Counted from the stretch's first letter, positions 23,901-35,639 are shown. The stretch: DNA of 64,000 nucleotides from Nissolia schottii (GCA_003254905.1 QANU01053167.1:383610-447609), one strand, 5' to 3'. The notes: generated by a model not told the origin, from the sequence alone. Made by a program: numbers and translations.

Positions 23901-24802
23901 GGAGTTTTTTTTTCTTTTTATCAAAATATATTATTAAAATATCATTGTTTTAAAATATTTTACTGGATTACATCTATTTCGGACAGCGTGATAAGCGAGT
24001 TAAATATATTGATGACCTGATGTTAAACTTGCAAACTAGTTTAACGGTTTAAATAATGCTAAATTTTACTTCTCTTCAAAACATTTTTCTCTCAATAACC
24101 ATACTTATTCTCAATAACCATACTTATTTGCCAACTTGATTTCAAGTATTTAGAGCACAATCCTCTTCTCAATCCTCAAGATAATTGTTGTCAAGTTTTT
24201 TATTTTATTCAACATTGAATTTGTAATTTTTAGTTTTGATTGAATCATCACTAATTTAATTTTCAACTAATCCGTCAAATTTTCTAGTACAACAAGTCCA
24301 AGACTGATTGTAGCCCTTTTTTCTTTCAATTATACGTCTTATCATTCTTTGGAGAATGTGAAGAACTTAAAGAAATTTATTCCAAGTTCATTAGGTTGGT
24401 TATTTTTATTGTTCATAGCAATTTTTTGTTTAGCCTATAATCTTATGTTTTAGAATGGGTCATCTGTCTTGCATGTTAGCAACACCTCACGCAATTTCAC
24501 GACCAACTCAATTAAATTATATTTCATGTAAATATTATTTGATAAATAATAAATTTTAAATCTAATTTTGATGTGAACTACATTTTTTTTGTATTACAAG
24601 ACACATTGAAGTGTGAACACAGATGCACAGCACACTTGACTTGTGACACGCTGAAATGGGGCAAATAGCAATAGCATTAACCACACAGTGAAACAAATGG
24701 GGAAAGAAGAAAGAAAAAGGTTTGCTACAAGAACCCAATAGGTTCTCAGTGGACAGCACACAGCACAGAATAGAATCAGATCTCGATATCTGAGTATCCA
24801 AG
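23901..24802. other. Intergenic region between the HAL2-like and DUF1068 genes
   Basis: About 900 bases of AT-rich DNA. A short direct repeat, CTCAATAACCATACTTATT, occurs twice in tandem near 24090-24130. No exon is seen. The promoter of the DUF1068 gene must lie in the last few hundred bases, but no clear TATA was recognised. Confidence 0.5.
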
Positions 24803-26335
24803 ATGATGTCACGAGGGCGATCTGATCTAGGAGGAGGAGGAGGAGGTGGTGGAGGGTGGCTGAGGTGGTGTTTGGTGTTATTTGCGGTGATATCGGCCTT
24901 GGGTGTATCTGGCCCTGCTCTGTACTGGCGATTCAAGAAGGGCATCGCGCTCCGCACTTCCTCCTCTTCCTCTTCCACTTCCAAGCTCTCCTGCCCTCCC
25001 TGCATTTGCGACTGCCCTCCTCCTTTGTCCCTCTTCCAGGTTGCACCTGGTAAGAATTTCCCTCCCTCAGTTCTTGCGATCTGTGTTTCTGAGGTCAATT
25101 TTTGATAACTGCTTGTTTAATAGATGCTTTGTGGGTTTCGGGATCTCTTTCATGTTAGATCTTAACAAGCATGATGTAAACTGGAACGTTACAATCTTAT
25201 CTTCGTAAAGTGATTGAACAAGTTTCTTTAATGGACAACATGTTCTGCTGATTTCAATTGGTTTATTAGAAATTACATCGTTGCAATGCCTTTCTACTGT
25301 TTGTTTGTTTATTGTACTTTTGGTTGTTACTTGGATGGGGGAATGTAGCTGATTGAATCTCTTTTCGTTGGCCAACTGGATGAAATCATGTCCTAAGGGC
25401 TGGATTCTCTTTCTTGATGTCGTCTTAGATGCAAATTTGCCTGTTGCAACTTTTACAGCTCTTGTCTTTAGTTTCAGGATTTTGATCTTGATGATAAAAA
25501 TTTCTACCCTGAACGAATTAACTATAAACTGCATGGTTCAAGGAAGATGGAAAAGAAAGATTTCATAGCCCTTAAAATCTGACAACGCTGTTCTTATTCT
25601 TGTGGTCTATAGTTCTTTCTATTCTTACTGTTTTGTTTTCTCATAGTCAATGTTCAGCTGTGATTATTTGTGTCTGCGGTGTTAAAATTGAAAATGAGTA
25701 AATTGTTTTTTATGACTCTCTGCTTATCTTATAGAACAAAGACTGAAAGGTTCTTTTATTGAAGTAACAATTAGTTTCGCCTATTCATAAAGTACTTTTT
25801 ATGAATGTCGCATTTCTTCCCTTGGGGCCATGGCTCATATTATGTTATGCATTAGTTATATGTCCCAGAGACTAAAGAGATTGATGCAAACTTTACTGTT
25901 GGCTGTTATTTGTCTTTGATGTCCATTTTGATACATGTTAACATAACTACTTGTTTACTGATTCACTTTTCTGATTTCTGTCGTCATGCAGGGCTGGCCA
26001 ATCTCTCTGTCTCAGGTTAGAGTTTCTCCTGATGGCTTTTTCTCAAAAGTATATGTATTTGTTTCTCTGCCCATCATAGATCTAAATGATAATGAGAGAA
26101 ATTCCTTCGTTGCAATCTTCATCTAGTTCTTTATGGCAAGCATTTTGGTCAGGCTTTTTATTGTTTTGTGAGGGTTAAAGAACTAAGTCAACTAACCCTA
26201 AACATGAACAGCTGCAAAGAGCTTACTACTAAGAACATGAATAACTCAGACTACACTTTTATGCCACGTGATTCAACCTTATATTTGGACAGATATCATG
26301 CCTTGCTAATATGTTGGGTCAGTTTTGATGATTGG

Positions 26336-26386
<51 letters not shown>

Positions 26387-26920
26387 CTCTAGTCCTATAA
26401 AGTGTCAAGTAAGGTGAAGGAGGTGAGATACGTGCAAGTGCTTTGTCCATAAGGCAATCTAACTCCACATTATATATGTCAAGATTTCTTATTTTGTAAT
26501 CAGTGTTATGAATCTCATGATGAATAAAAGATATTGCCAGCTACTGTCAAGATTTTGAAATTGTCCAGCACAAACTTGTTAATTTTGCTTACTGGTCAAC
26601 TGTGCTGCTGATCAACAGATTGCGGAGGTAGCGACCCTGATCTAAAGGAGGAGATGGAGAAGCAGTTTGTGGACCTTCTCACAGAGGAGCTTAAGTTGCA
26701 GGAGGCTGTTTCTGAAGCGCACACGCGGCACATGAACATAACTTTGGCTGAAGCAAAAAGAGTGGCATCTCAGTACCAACGAGAGGCAGATAAATGTATC
26801 GCCGCAACTGAAACATGCGAGCAGGCTAGAGAGCAGGCCGAGGCCAAGCTCATCAGGGAGAGGAAGATGACTTCGGTGTGGGAGCGACGAGCACGTCAAA
26901 TGGGTTGGGATGGAGAATAA
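24803..26920 (+). CDS. DUF1068 family membrane-anchored coiled-coil protein
   Basis: Predicted 190-residue protein from exons 24803-25049, 25992-26015 and 26619-26920 (573 bases, open, GT-AG throughout). The middle exon is a 24-nt microexon encoding GLANLSVS with the split flanking codons. Layout: a short polyglycine head, a hydrophobic anchor (about residues 20-42, CLVLFAVISALGVSGPALYW), a Ser-rich stretch, the Cys motif CPPCICDCPPP, a DCGGSDP motif, then a charged helical region (EEMEKQFVDLLTEELKLQE...) and the family ending WERRARQMGW. These match plant DUF1068 proteins, which include the Golgi NKS1/ELMO group linked to pectin and cell adhesion. That role is family knowledge, not shown here. 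ATG 24803 is followed by a second ATG one codon later. Intron 2 has a 46-bp TA repeat. Confidence 0.9.
26338..26383. repeat. (TA)n microsatellite
   Basis: Uninterrupted TA repeat of about 23 units in intron 2 of the DUF1068 gene. Confidence 0.95.
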
Positions 26921-27274
26921 CTATAAATTTATCTTTATATTCTTTATTGTTAAAATCATGATGTTTTTTATACAAGCAGGCAAGCAAAATGCTTGAGTTA
27001 AGCAATTTAGGTTAAAAGTTCTTCTCATACTCTGTAACTGTATTTCCTATATGCTTGTATCAAACAATTTTATCTGAAAGATGATACTAATGCATAATTG
27101 GGCTCTATTAGCACGATGAGGTCTACCTCTTGGCCCTTAAATCTAATATGTTCATCAATAAGATTATATTAGAATATTTGACACTTTATTAGGCTCTGCT
27201 TCATAGGGTTCTTTCAAGTTCATTTCTTTTTTTTCTTTTTTTTCTCTTTTCTTCTCTTTTATTTTTATTAGAAT

Positions 27275-30200
27275 ACCACGGATGCTGACAACTCTTAAAA
27301 CAAATTTGAAGGTTGACCCTCCAAATATGTGTTTTGATAATTTTTAAAACATATAGGTTAGGTATATTGACTTACTGATTCTGTTTCTGTGAGGAAACTT
27401 ACACAAATTAGTGCACAGAAAGGGGGAATAATGAGTTAAAAGTTTATAACCTTTGCATAAGTTGCATACATATCATGTGAGATTATGACAAGTGGCTTGT
27501 TCCCTTGTTGCTTACTAAAAGCAAAATGAGAGCAATGCAAACCCTTGTCTGATAACACAAGGACATGGACATAATCTAGTCAATACTTATTTTTTCTAAA
27601 TTGCTTTTCTAATTAAGTCAAATGACAAAATCATTGGCATGGAAAAGTGAGTTAGAATTTGGAGGCTTCATGGATTTTCAAAGTACACGTTTTCTATTGA
27701 AGGTAAATGTATAAGCAGCTTCCAAACTCTTTTTCTTGGTGACACTATGGTAAGAATAGTGCTATATTTTGTGCCATGGAATAAGTGTAAGGAAAATTTC
27801 CTGGTGTTTATATATTGCTCTCATCAGCTGCTTCACCTACCATAGGATTTTTACCTTTCCCCGGGAGGCCTGATGATATTGATCTAGCTCTATTTCCCAT
27901 TACAATCACAATTTTTCCCCATATAGGATGTAACTTCTCTAGGTACTATGGCGTACATCATATCATGGTCTATGATATGATACTATGATGCCATCTGGTC
28001 CATGTGGCTGGCTCCACACAGTGGGACAAGGCTTATTGTTGTTTAAATTGTGACTTCAAGGGCCTTATCTTGTTCTCTTGTAACAAGCTTCTTTTGACTG
28101 AACTGAATTGTTTGCACCCCCAATACTTGGAAATATTATGTTACTCACTACTCTGCTCCCTTGGCCTCCAAGAGAAGAAGGAAAGAGATATGTAAAACTT
28201 AGGCTTCTTCCTTCTTTTGGAAAAAAAACAAGAAACTCTGTTAGAACAAAAGAAAAGATTGATGAGGAGATTCTTGGAAAAGCCATATGCTTCACCAGAA
28301 AAGATAGGCCATGTGTCCTTGTTGCAATAAATACCTTGTTTGGTTGGTTTTCATATATATGCTGTCTCTAGGACTTTGGAAGCAGAATTTCTGCGTTAGA
28401 ATGAATAAACATTTTCCAAAACATTCTTGATATTGTTCTCAGTGTTTCAATTAATTAGTGCCAGCTTTACCCGTGTTCATTTCACACCTCCAATTATAGA
28501 CTATGCTTATTGAATTGAATTGGGTGACAACGAGCAATCAAAATCAGAAACATATTAGTTTGTCACAATCTTCATGGTAGATTTTGATTATACACCATAT
28601 CCTCTTCTCTCTTTGTGAAATTTCCAATGTCTGTATATCATAGGTTACACCGACTCAACTTAAGAGCTATGATCGAATTCATGTCGTGTCCTTTCTTTAT
28701 ACTTCATTACAACTCTGGCCATATGATAGCTAAGGCATATTTGTCTGAGATTTCTGGGAATGATGGATCAATCTATTCTGGCAGCTAGAGAGATTACATT
28801 CACTCTTACCATAAAGTTTAATCTTGATTGTAATGTTCAAACAGATTGGATTATTCAAGCAATTGTAAGCTGGATATTGTCCGGGTGTTTAGGTAGCCAA
28901 AATATCTCAGTCGTAGCAGAAGAGGACATTCAAACTCTCTCCAAGGCTAATGCATCCAAGCTGTGGTTGAAACTGTCGATGAATGCCTAGCCGAAGCGCC
29001 TCGATTCAGAGTTCAGAAGCCAAATTCAGCTCTTATTACTTCAGAGGTTCTGGAAATCATCAGTCACTGCAACTCAATCAGCGGCCCCACCAGAAGATTC
29101 TGGGTTCTTGATATCAGTATGCTGTGGCTCTAGCACTCATAGAGGATGGAGAAGTGAAGCTTGGAGTTCTTGGATGTCCTAGCTACCCTATGAGAAAGGA
29201 GTGGTTGAGTTATCATCACCGGTATCATAGGATTATGTCGAAATTGACTCCTCCAACTTCTGAAACTTGGCAAAAAAGGGTAGTGGTAAGGCCTGGATGC
29301 AGCCTCTGTTCCATGCCAATAAGAATTTCATGTGGCCGAACCGTGCGAAGCAAGTTTCTGTCTCTTCCATTGATAATCAGCCGCTGGCCACTTTCTATGA
29401 ACCGGTTGAGAAGGCCAATTCAAGCCACTCTTTTACTGCAAACACTGTTGGTCTCAGGTGCGTTTCTTTTTACCTCTAAATCCCTTTTCTCCTTCTTGCC
29501 TTTTTCACTTGTGTTCTTATCAATGTAAACAACACCCGGTTAGCTTGGGAGTTTTTCTTTGGTTCTTTTTTGAATGTCTTTGTTAAATTAGTATTAGATG
29601 AGATTCAAGTTAAGATTTAAGGGTTTGTTTGGTTTGTGTTTCTGTTTACCCTTTTTCAAAATTTTGTAAAGCGCACAGTGAAAACCAAAAAAATCCATAT
29701 TCTAATTTTCATTTTTACTTATCACTATTTCCTTCACAAAATCTTGAAAAACATAAAGCAGTTCCTAAAATTCTTGAATAAGGTCCATTGATCTTGTTAA
29801 TTCAATACTCTAGAGATGAAAAGGGTTCTTAGGATATGATGGCAAGCATAACTTTTTGATCTGTAGTTGTGCGTTCCTTACTTGGGCTTGTTACATTCCC
29901 ATTTATCTCTAGACAAGATGGAAAATCACTGAAGACATCACAAATTCACTAGCATGCTTCTAGCTTCATAAGAAAGATCTCATATGTGTCATAAGTATGC
30001 AGCAAACAAGCACCAAGAGGGTGCAGCAGGGTGAAATATGCAGCAATAGCACGCGGTGACGCTGAGGTTTTCATGAAGTTTGCAAGGGCTGGCGTTTTCA
30101 TCATACAGGAGGCCGGCGGCATGGTAACTGATGCCGGAGGCCGTCCCCTGGACTTGTACTTAGAAGGCCTTGATCGCGGTATAGTAGCCTGCGCTGGAGC

Positions 30201-30568
30201 TTCCCTCCATGGGAGCTGGGGCTCTTCTAGCCTTTGAGGCTGATCCTATTAACTTAAAAAGATGTATACAGAGGAAATAGTGTGAATAATACTAAATATC
30301 TTGTTTTCTGTTTCACACAGTTTCTTAGAAATCTCTCATGCTTCTCCACCTTCAGATATTGTTTGATGTATTGATGCCTTTTTACCAGCTTGTAACAGCC
30401 TGCAATTACTATATTAATTGGCATTAAAATAATGCTAAGTTGTCATAATTTCTTTGCATACTGATACATAACTTTTATTGGAGAAGGATTCATGGACTTG
30501 TAATTGCTCAAGGCCATACAACTAACCATATCTACAGTATGCTGTATAGATTTAAAGAAACTTAAAAG
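27275..30568 (+). repeat. Segmental duplication, degraded copy
   Basis: About 3.3 kb collinear with 20417-23900 and in the same orientation, separated from it by the DUF1068 gene. It begins with a remnant of the MITE right arm (GGATGCTGACAACTC) and carries the Au-SINE tail, exon 2, intron 2, exon 3 and the 3' flank. It lacks exon 1 and the first part of intron 1. Confidence 0.85.
28845..30237 (+). pseudogene. Truncated, deleted copy of the HAL2-like phosphatase
   Basis: Corresponds to exon 2 (28845-29457) and exon 3 (30003-30237) of the gene at 19497-23549. No exon 1 is present. Splice signals around both exons are still recognisable, but compared with the parent the exons carry about seven deletions: 10 bases (junction near 28963), 34 (near 29112), 22 (near 29270), about 9 (near 29440), 33 (near 30092), 12 (near 30155) and 24 (near 30213). 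The 34-base loss removes the DPVDGT metal-binding motif and the 33-base loss removes WDHAAG. The EED motif survives. The frame is broken several times, so a working enzyme cannot be made. Transcription as a non-coding RNA is possible but unsupported. Confidence 0.92.
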
Positions 30569-31884
30569 GGCTTGCTTGGTTTCAAAAAATCGTTTTCTAT
30601 TTCTGTTTGCGGGAACCAAATAAGCCTCAAGTTGCTGACTAAGATCAACAAAACAAATAAATTCTTAAATAAATACCATTTGGCGAAACAAAAGGTGTCT
30701 TTAGAATTAGATTTACCTGAATCATTTTGTGTGCGATTCAAAGCTTATCCAATATGACGTTACATGATCACACACAAATTTCTCATCTGCCGCATGCCTT
30801 AACTTAACCATTTATGCGTTGACAAATACATCATCCTTTATTTAACACTTTCAAGTCACCAATATCTAGGATTACTTTGGGTAAACATGATCCTTGATTC
30901 CTTGTACTCCACCTTTTTTTAATTTTGGCAAACTCTTTCAACTTCTCTTTTTACTCCTCCCAAAAACATTTGCGAAGAAAGAAAGTAAATTTTAGATGAT
31001 TTATCTGTTTTTTGTGAGGTACATTATTGAGCCACGATGCATGTGATGTGCACATGAACATACAAAAAAATTGGACCTACTTGGAGATCCAATTCATTAT
31101 GAGTAACTATATTTGGAAGTACAAGTTTGACAACTTCACCAAAGAGTGAAATGATAATGCTAAATTAATTTTGTAGACAGTGGACACAGATGTGCTGCAG
31201 AGCAAACAGGTAATAATATTGATATTGAGATTTTTGTTAGATGAGTCATGAGTGTGTGATTCTAATTAATGAGGGTGCCAAGTGCAACCCAGTTTTTGAT
31301 GAGTAGTTTTCTTCTGCACAAACTGGTTTCCACAAGTCAGAAACTTCATTTATTACATTCAATGGTCCGTTGATTTTGGCACCACTATTTTGACTTGTTC
31401 ATAGGTTAATTGAGAAAAATGAAATGGGTCATTTTACGTGATGACTCAATTGGAAGGATTGATAAGTGTCAACAACAAAACAGTTCTAATTTGATTTTTA
31501 AAATCTTAATTGTTCCCAAGAGTTTTCTCTTACTCTAGTCTATTTATTATTTGACACATTAATAAATGTGGGCTCCTCTTATTTTCTCAATCACCAAATA
31601 TTTTGTGATGTGTTAAATAATAAATATATTAGAGAAAGAAATTTATCTTTATGAGCAAATAAGAATTTCTAAAAATAAAACTCGATAAACTATAAGAAAA
31701 TGCGATTAACTATGTGTTAAAGATTGGAGAAATCCTTGTGTGATTTTTTAAGTGTTTAGTTAAATATGCTTCTGACCACACAATGAATATCGTTTCAACC
31801 TTCATTTCAAGAGGACTCACCTCTAATAGCTGAAATGTCATTAGCCACAAAGCGGACAATATCACAAGTGGATAGATTGAACTA

Positions 31885-32110
31885 TTACATATGATATTAG
31901 AGTCGATCTTCAGATTGGTGTGTCAGCAAGGACACTGGCCCCGCAGATGTGGAGAGAAGGGGCAAGCCCCAAGTCCCACATCGGTTGAAAAGGGAAACAA
32001 ATATGTTTTATAAAGGTGTAGATATCTTTACTTTGTGCCGCGTTTTAAATCTGTGAGGGAGGAGGCCAAAATAGACAATGTCACGAGTAGGTTTTACAGA
32101 TCTCTTACAT
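31885..32110 (+). repeat. Dispersed repeat of the CCCACATCGG type, TRIM/LTR-like
   Basis: The series GATATTAGAGTCGATC...CAGATTGGTGTGTCAGCAAGG, then AGTCCCACATCGGTTG, TTTATAAAGGTGTAGA, GCCGCGTTTTAAATCTGTGA and GGCCAAAATAGACAATGTC matches the order of words in a common dispersed repeat of cucurbits and legumes, as I remember it. TGGTATYAGAGC-type words are like tRNA-Met primer-binding sequence. No coding region is present. The classification as TRIM or solo LTR is tentative. Confidence 0.55.
31973..32014 (+). promoter_or_regulatory. snRNA-type USE plus TATA in the repeat
   Basis: GTCCCACATCG (31973-31983) is a perfect match to the plant snRNA upstream sequence element RTCCCACATCG. TTATAAA follows at 32008-32014. 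The 24-25-base gap corresponds to the Pol III-type spacing of plant U6/U3 genes; Pol II snRNA genes have a longer gap. No U6, U3, 7SL or MRP sequence follows, so it is either a mimic inside the repeat or a promoter for an unknown short RNA beginning near 32035-32045. Confidence 0.5.
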
Positions 32111-34305
32111 ATTGTCTCAAAAACTTATGGGCATCATGTGTGTAGTTATAAACTTTAAAACCTGCGGTTGGCCAGCCTTCTTGACTATCGGCTCACCATA
32201 ATGTTCAACTTGTTCGGTGGTGGGGGATCCTATTTTATGTTCCATTCAACAATCAGAGTAACCATGTTTCTTGTTTCCATCAGGTAGCTAAGTACTAACT
32301 ATAGGGGATAAGACCGCCACTAACGAATTTGCTTCACTTCTTTTGTGGCTTGATTCTAGGCAAATTGAATATTTCTACTTTCTAATCACATTAAATTAAT
32401 TTGGTTGATATGTTGTTCGATAAAATATCAGTTGAGCCAGTACTTCATAGAGACATGACACTTCAACTGATTTCATACACACACACAAAAAAAATAAAAA
32501 TCCAGAAAACTAAAGTGCAGATTTTCATTACTACATTAGAGTAACATCTCCCCCAGGTGTATTGTGAAATTTACTTTAATTTAGGCCTAAATTTTTTTAT
32601 TAAAAAGAATTTAACTTATTACTTTGAGTTTTAAATGACATTAATGTCCAAGAGTAAGATGAATGAGAAAATTAATTCTTCGATAGAATCCACATGCACC
32701 TATAAAACTTCTTCATTGCTTTATTTATTTTTTATTTTCTATGTTGGGTAACAGATCATGAGAAGGCCCTCCAAGGTTGACAATTTTGATGTACAGATGG
32801 AAAGCTCATAATCATAAATCGGCAAGATCATTTTATCTTCAAATATGTAGTGCATTTTGAAAAGCAGCACAAATGTGGACTATAGTGGATGTCTAAGATT
32901 TTATCCTGTTGTCAACTAGATATGGTTAAGTGGATCAGGGGAAATTCCAGCAGGGTTGGTATAATGAGATTCCAACAATTCATGACCTCCTTCTAAGGTA
33001 GAGTTGGGATGATGCATGAAGGCTCTCTCATGTTAAATTTTTACGTAACTTTCTTACATGTCATTTTTGTTATTAAGTTTAGATTAAAAAATTTATTTGG
33101 TCTCTAAAAGTTTGGTCCCAAATCACTTAATTTTGACGTAAAATAAATCTTTGAAGGCTTAAATGTAACATTATCGAGTAGTAGTTCATGAAATTTGATT
33201 TGACATTAAATAAATCACTCAAAATCGAAAAATTACATTAATTTAGTCTTACACAAAATTATTTAACATTAAATAAGTCAGCTCGAGGTTTTATTTATTT
33301 TTATTTTCATTTAAAAGTAATAAATACGAAACAAATTAAAAATGGCAAAAAAAAACATAAATCAAACACAATATTAAAATAGTTTTTGTACGAATGATTA
33401 AAATAATGTCATATTTTAATTTTCGAAAACTTATTGAAAGTAAAAAATGTTCAGAGTCAAATATGATGTACATTTTAATTTTTAGAAACCCATTTAATGT
33501 AAAAAGGATAAAACTTTCATGTACCAAAATACATTTTTATTTATGATTCAAAATGTGAGATCCAGATAAATTATATGAAATAAAAGAATTAATTGTGAGT
33601 AGTTAGTGTCTCGGACTTAGTTTGGATCGAGGAATGTCCTCCTACTATTCAAACTCAGATTCTATATGATTATACACATTTTCTTATCATATGAGTTCTC
33701 TTTCAAGAAAAAAAAGAAAAGAAAAATGAAAAATAGATCAATCAATGGGGATACTTTCCATTCTTGAATGCTTGGTCCATGAAAAGATATGTGCCTCCTC
33801 AGATGCCTAACATAGTCACGAATAGTCATGCCAAACTTGAAGGTGGACCACTTTGATGGTAATATTATAAACTTAAAATGGTTCGAAGATAATGAATTCA
33901 GCCTTAAAAATGGGAAATTGGTTGCAGAAATTGCTTGTAGCTATGTTTGGGAGGATGCAAGAGAGAAAATGAGTGAGAAACATAGAATGGAATTTGTCAA
34001 ATTTGTTTAACCGAGTTTTTGAGTAATTTAAAATATGGGAAAGGATGAGGGAAGTGATACTAGAGGGATAAGATGTCCCTTCATGCCACTCAAAATCATT
34101 TAATTAATATTAAGATAGAAAAAATATAGTGTGTATAGATAAAATTAATATTGAACAATAAGTATTATAATTATTAAATATTATAAAAAATAATAAAGAT
34201 ATAAGTATAAAAATTACATTTAATATTTTTTTAATTTAATAAAATGATAATTAATTTAAGAAATTTTTTTATTTATAAATGGCAATAGACAATAAAAAAA
34301 AAGGA

Positions 34306-34334
34306 TGGAGGGAGGGAGGGAGGGAGAGAGAGAG
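34306..34334. repeat. GGGA/GA compound microsatellite
   Basis: GGAGGGAGGGAGGGAGG passes into GAGAGAGAGAG. A (CA)n tract lies nearby at about 34622-34639. Confidence 0.85.
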
Positions 34335-34687
34335 TGGTTGTCAAAATCTGGCTAAAAGTGCTTGGGAAAAATCAGTCCATCTCATTAATTTATAAGTTCT
34401 AACTGCTCGTGTACGATATTGTAATTTAATTTTACCATAAGAAAGCTACTACTTGATATGCATTGCTAGCTAGCCGGTGACCAGATAGATGGCACACATT
34501 GACTCTTTAGTTTCACGTGTTTTGTGATCATCCATTGTTATTAATCACATGACACCCAATTAATTTCTCCTTCAACGCAAAACGGCAGAAAGAGAGAGAG
34601 TAAAATAAATTGAGTGCGGGACACACACACACACACACTCATTTTTGGTGTAATATAGTGTACCAAATTATACATCATTCATTATTA

Positions 34688-34974
34688 CTCATTTCATTTC
34701 GTTGTTAAATAATTATTCATTTTTTAATTTTTATGAGTATTAAAAAAATAATTAAAAAATATTAAAATTAATAAAATTTATTAATATTTTATAAAATTAT
34801 CGCTATTAATATCTTTATCTATTATTCTATCCCTCTTTCACTATTCTTATTAAATAGGGATATACGGAGAAAAAAAGATAATTAATGTAGTCTAGATTTG
34901 AGAAGTAGATAATTATTTGAAAAAAATGTTACAATAAAAAAACATGAGTAATTGTTTAAGAATGGTGAAAGAAG
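34688..34974. repeat. Stowaway-like MITE (family copy 2)
   Basis: The element of about 287 bp is flanked by TA. The left end reads CTCATTTCATTTCGTTGTTAA and the right end (reverse complement) CTTCTTTCACCATTCTTAA. Interior words such as ATTAAAATTAATAAAATTTA and TATTTTATAAAATTATCGC match the element at 11872-12144 in order. It ends about 200 bases before the glycine-rich protein start codon, within that gene's proximal promoter. Confidence 0.65.
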
Positions 34975-35171
34975 TAGATAACATTGTGTAAAATGTTAGT
35001 CTCACAAAATGAAATATATATAAGTCATCACAATATTATTTTACACAAAATAAGTTCAATAACACAATTTAAAATACTCTATTATTTCATAATGTTAATC
35101 CATTTCACTCTCTTGTATTTAAATACATTAAATTATGATAAAATGNATATCATATCTCATTCCACACAAAA

Positions 35172-35639
35172 ATGAAACCCAATACCACCTTTTTCCTCTT
35201 GCTCTCTATAGTACTCTTCATATCCTCATCCTCCCTGGCGACCCGACCCGGATCCTCCCCTGCTGACAAACTCAAGCACTCCAACTCCAAAGGAGGCAAC
35301 AACTATGGTGGTGGTGTTGGACCCTTCTTCGGCGGACCCGGAGGAGGGTTCAGCATACCCGGATTCGGAAACGGGTACGGCAACGGTGTCATACCCGGCG
35401 GAGCAGTAGGAGGCGGGTACGGATCCGGGTACGGAGGTCCGAATGGTGGCTACTCCAAAGGAGGTGTGATAAGGCCAAGTGTTGTGTGCAAAGACAGGGG
35501 ACCCTGTTTCCAGAAGAAGGTCACGTGCCCTGCCAAGTGCTTCACCTCCTTCAGCCGCTCCGGAAAGGGGTACGGCGCCGGCGGTGGCGGCGGTGGCTGC
35601 ACCATTGACTGCAAGAAGAAGTGCACCGCCTATTGTTGA
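35172..35639 (+). CDS. Secreted glycine-rich protein with eight-cysteine C-terminus
   Basis: Intronless frame of 155 residues. Residues 1-23 form a clear signal peptide (basic MKPN, hydrophobic FFLLLSIVLFISS, cleavage likely after SLA or nearby). Then comes a Gly/Tyr/Pro-rich region with GGYGSGYGGP-type repeats (about 43-98). The C-terminal module has eight cysteines: VVC...GPC...KVTCPAKC...GGCTIDCKKKC...YC. This layout fits plant cell-wall or apoplastic glycine-rich proteins with a Cys-rich tail; the exact subclass and role are unknown. The coding region is far more GC-rich than the flanks. A TATA-like TATTTAAATA lies near 35114-35125, and AATAAA at 35768 may be the poly(A) signal. An undetermined base (n) at 35146 lies in the leader, not the coding region. 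Confidence 0.88.
   Translation: MKPNTTFFLLLSIVLFISSSSLATRPGSSPADKLKHSNSKGGNNYGGGVGPFFGGPGGGFSIPGFGNGYGNGVIPGGAVGGGYGSGYGGPNGGYSKGGVIRPSVVCKDRGPCFQKKVTCPAKCFTSFSRSGKGYGAGGGGGGCTIDCKKKCTAYC

Larger units (their letters stand above)
30569..34687. other. Intergenic region, no secure gene
   Basis: About 4.1 kb. It contains a repeat with an snRNA-type promoter signature (31885-32110), A/T-rich filler, and a GGGA/GA microsatellite at 34306-34334. A 60-codon plus-strand frame at 33828-34010 (MPNLKVDHFDG...) has protein-like composition but no recognisable family, promoter or intron structure. Confidence 0.55.

Noticed and set aside
28760..29528. Open stretches in the phosphatase copy as a shortened working gene
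   Set aside because: Frames shift at the deletions, exon 1 is absent and both metal-binding motifs are lost.
33828..34010. 60-codon plus-strand frame starting MPNLKVDHF
   Set aside because: Composition is protein-like but there is no recognisable family or gene structure. Could be a gene fragment, but this is not supportable from sequence alone.
35146..35146. Single undetermined base (n)
   Set aside because: A sequencing or assembly ambiguity in the leader of the glycine-rich protein gene, with no effect on the coding frame.
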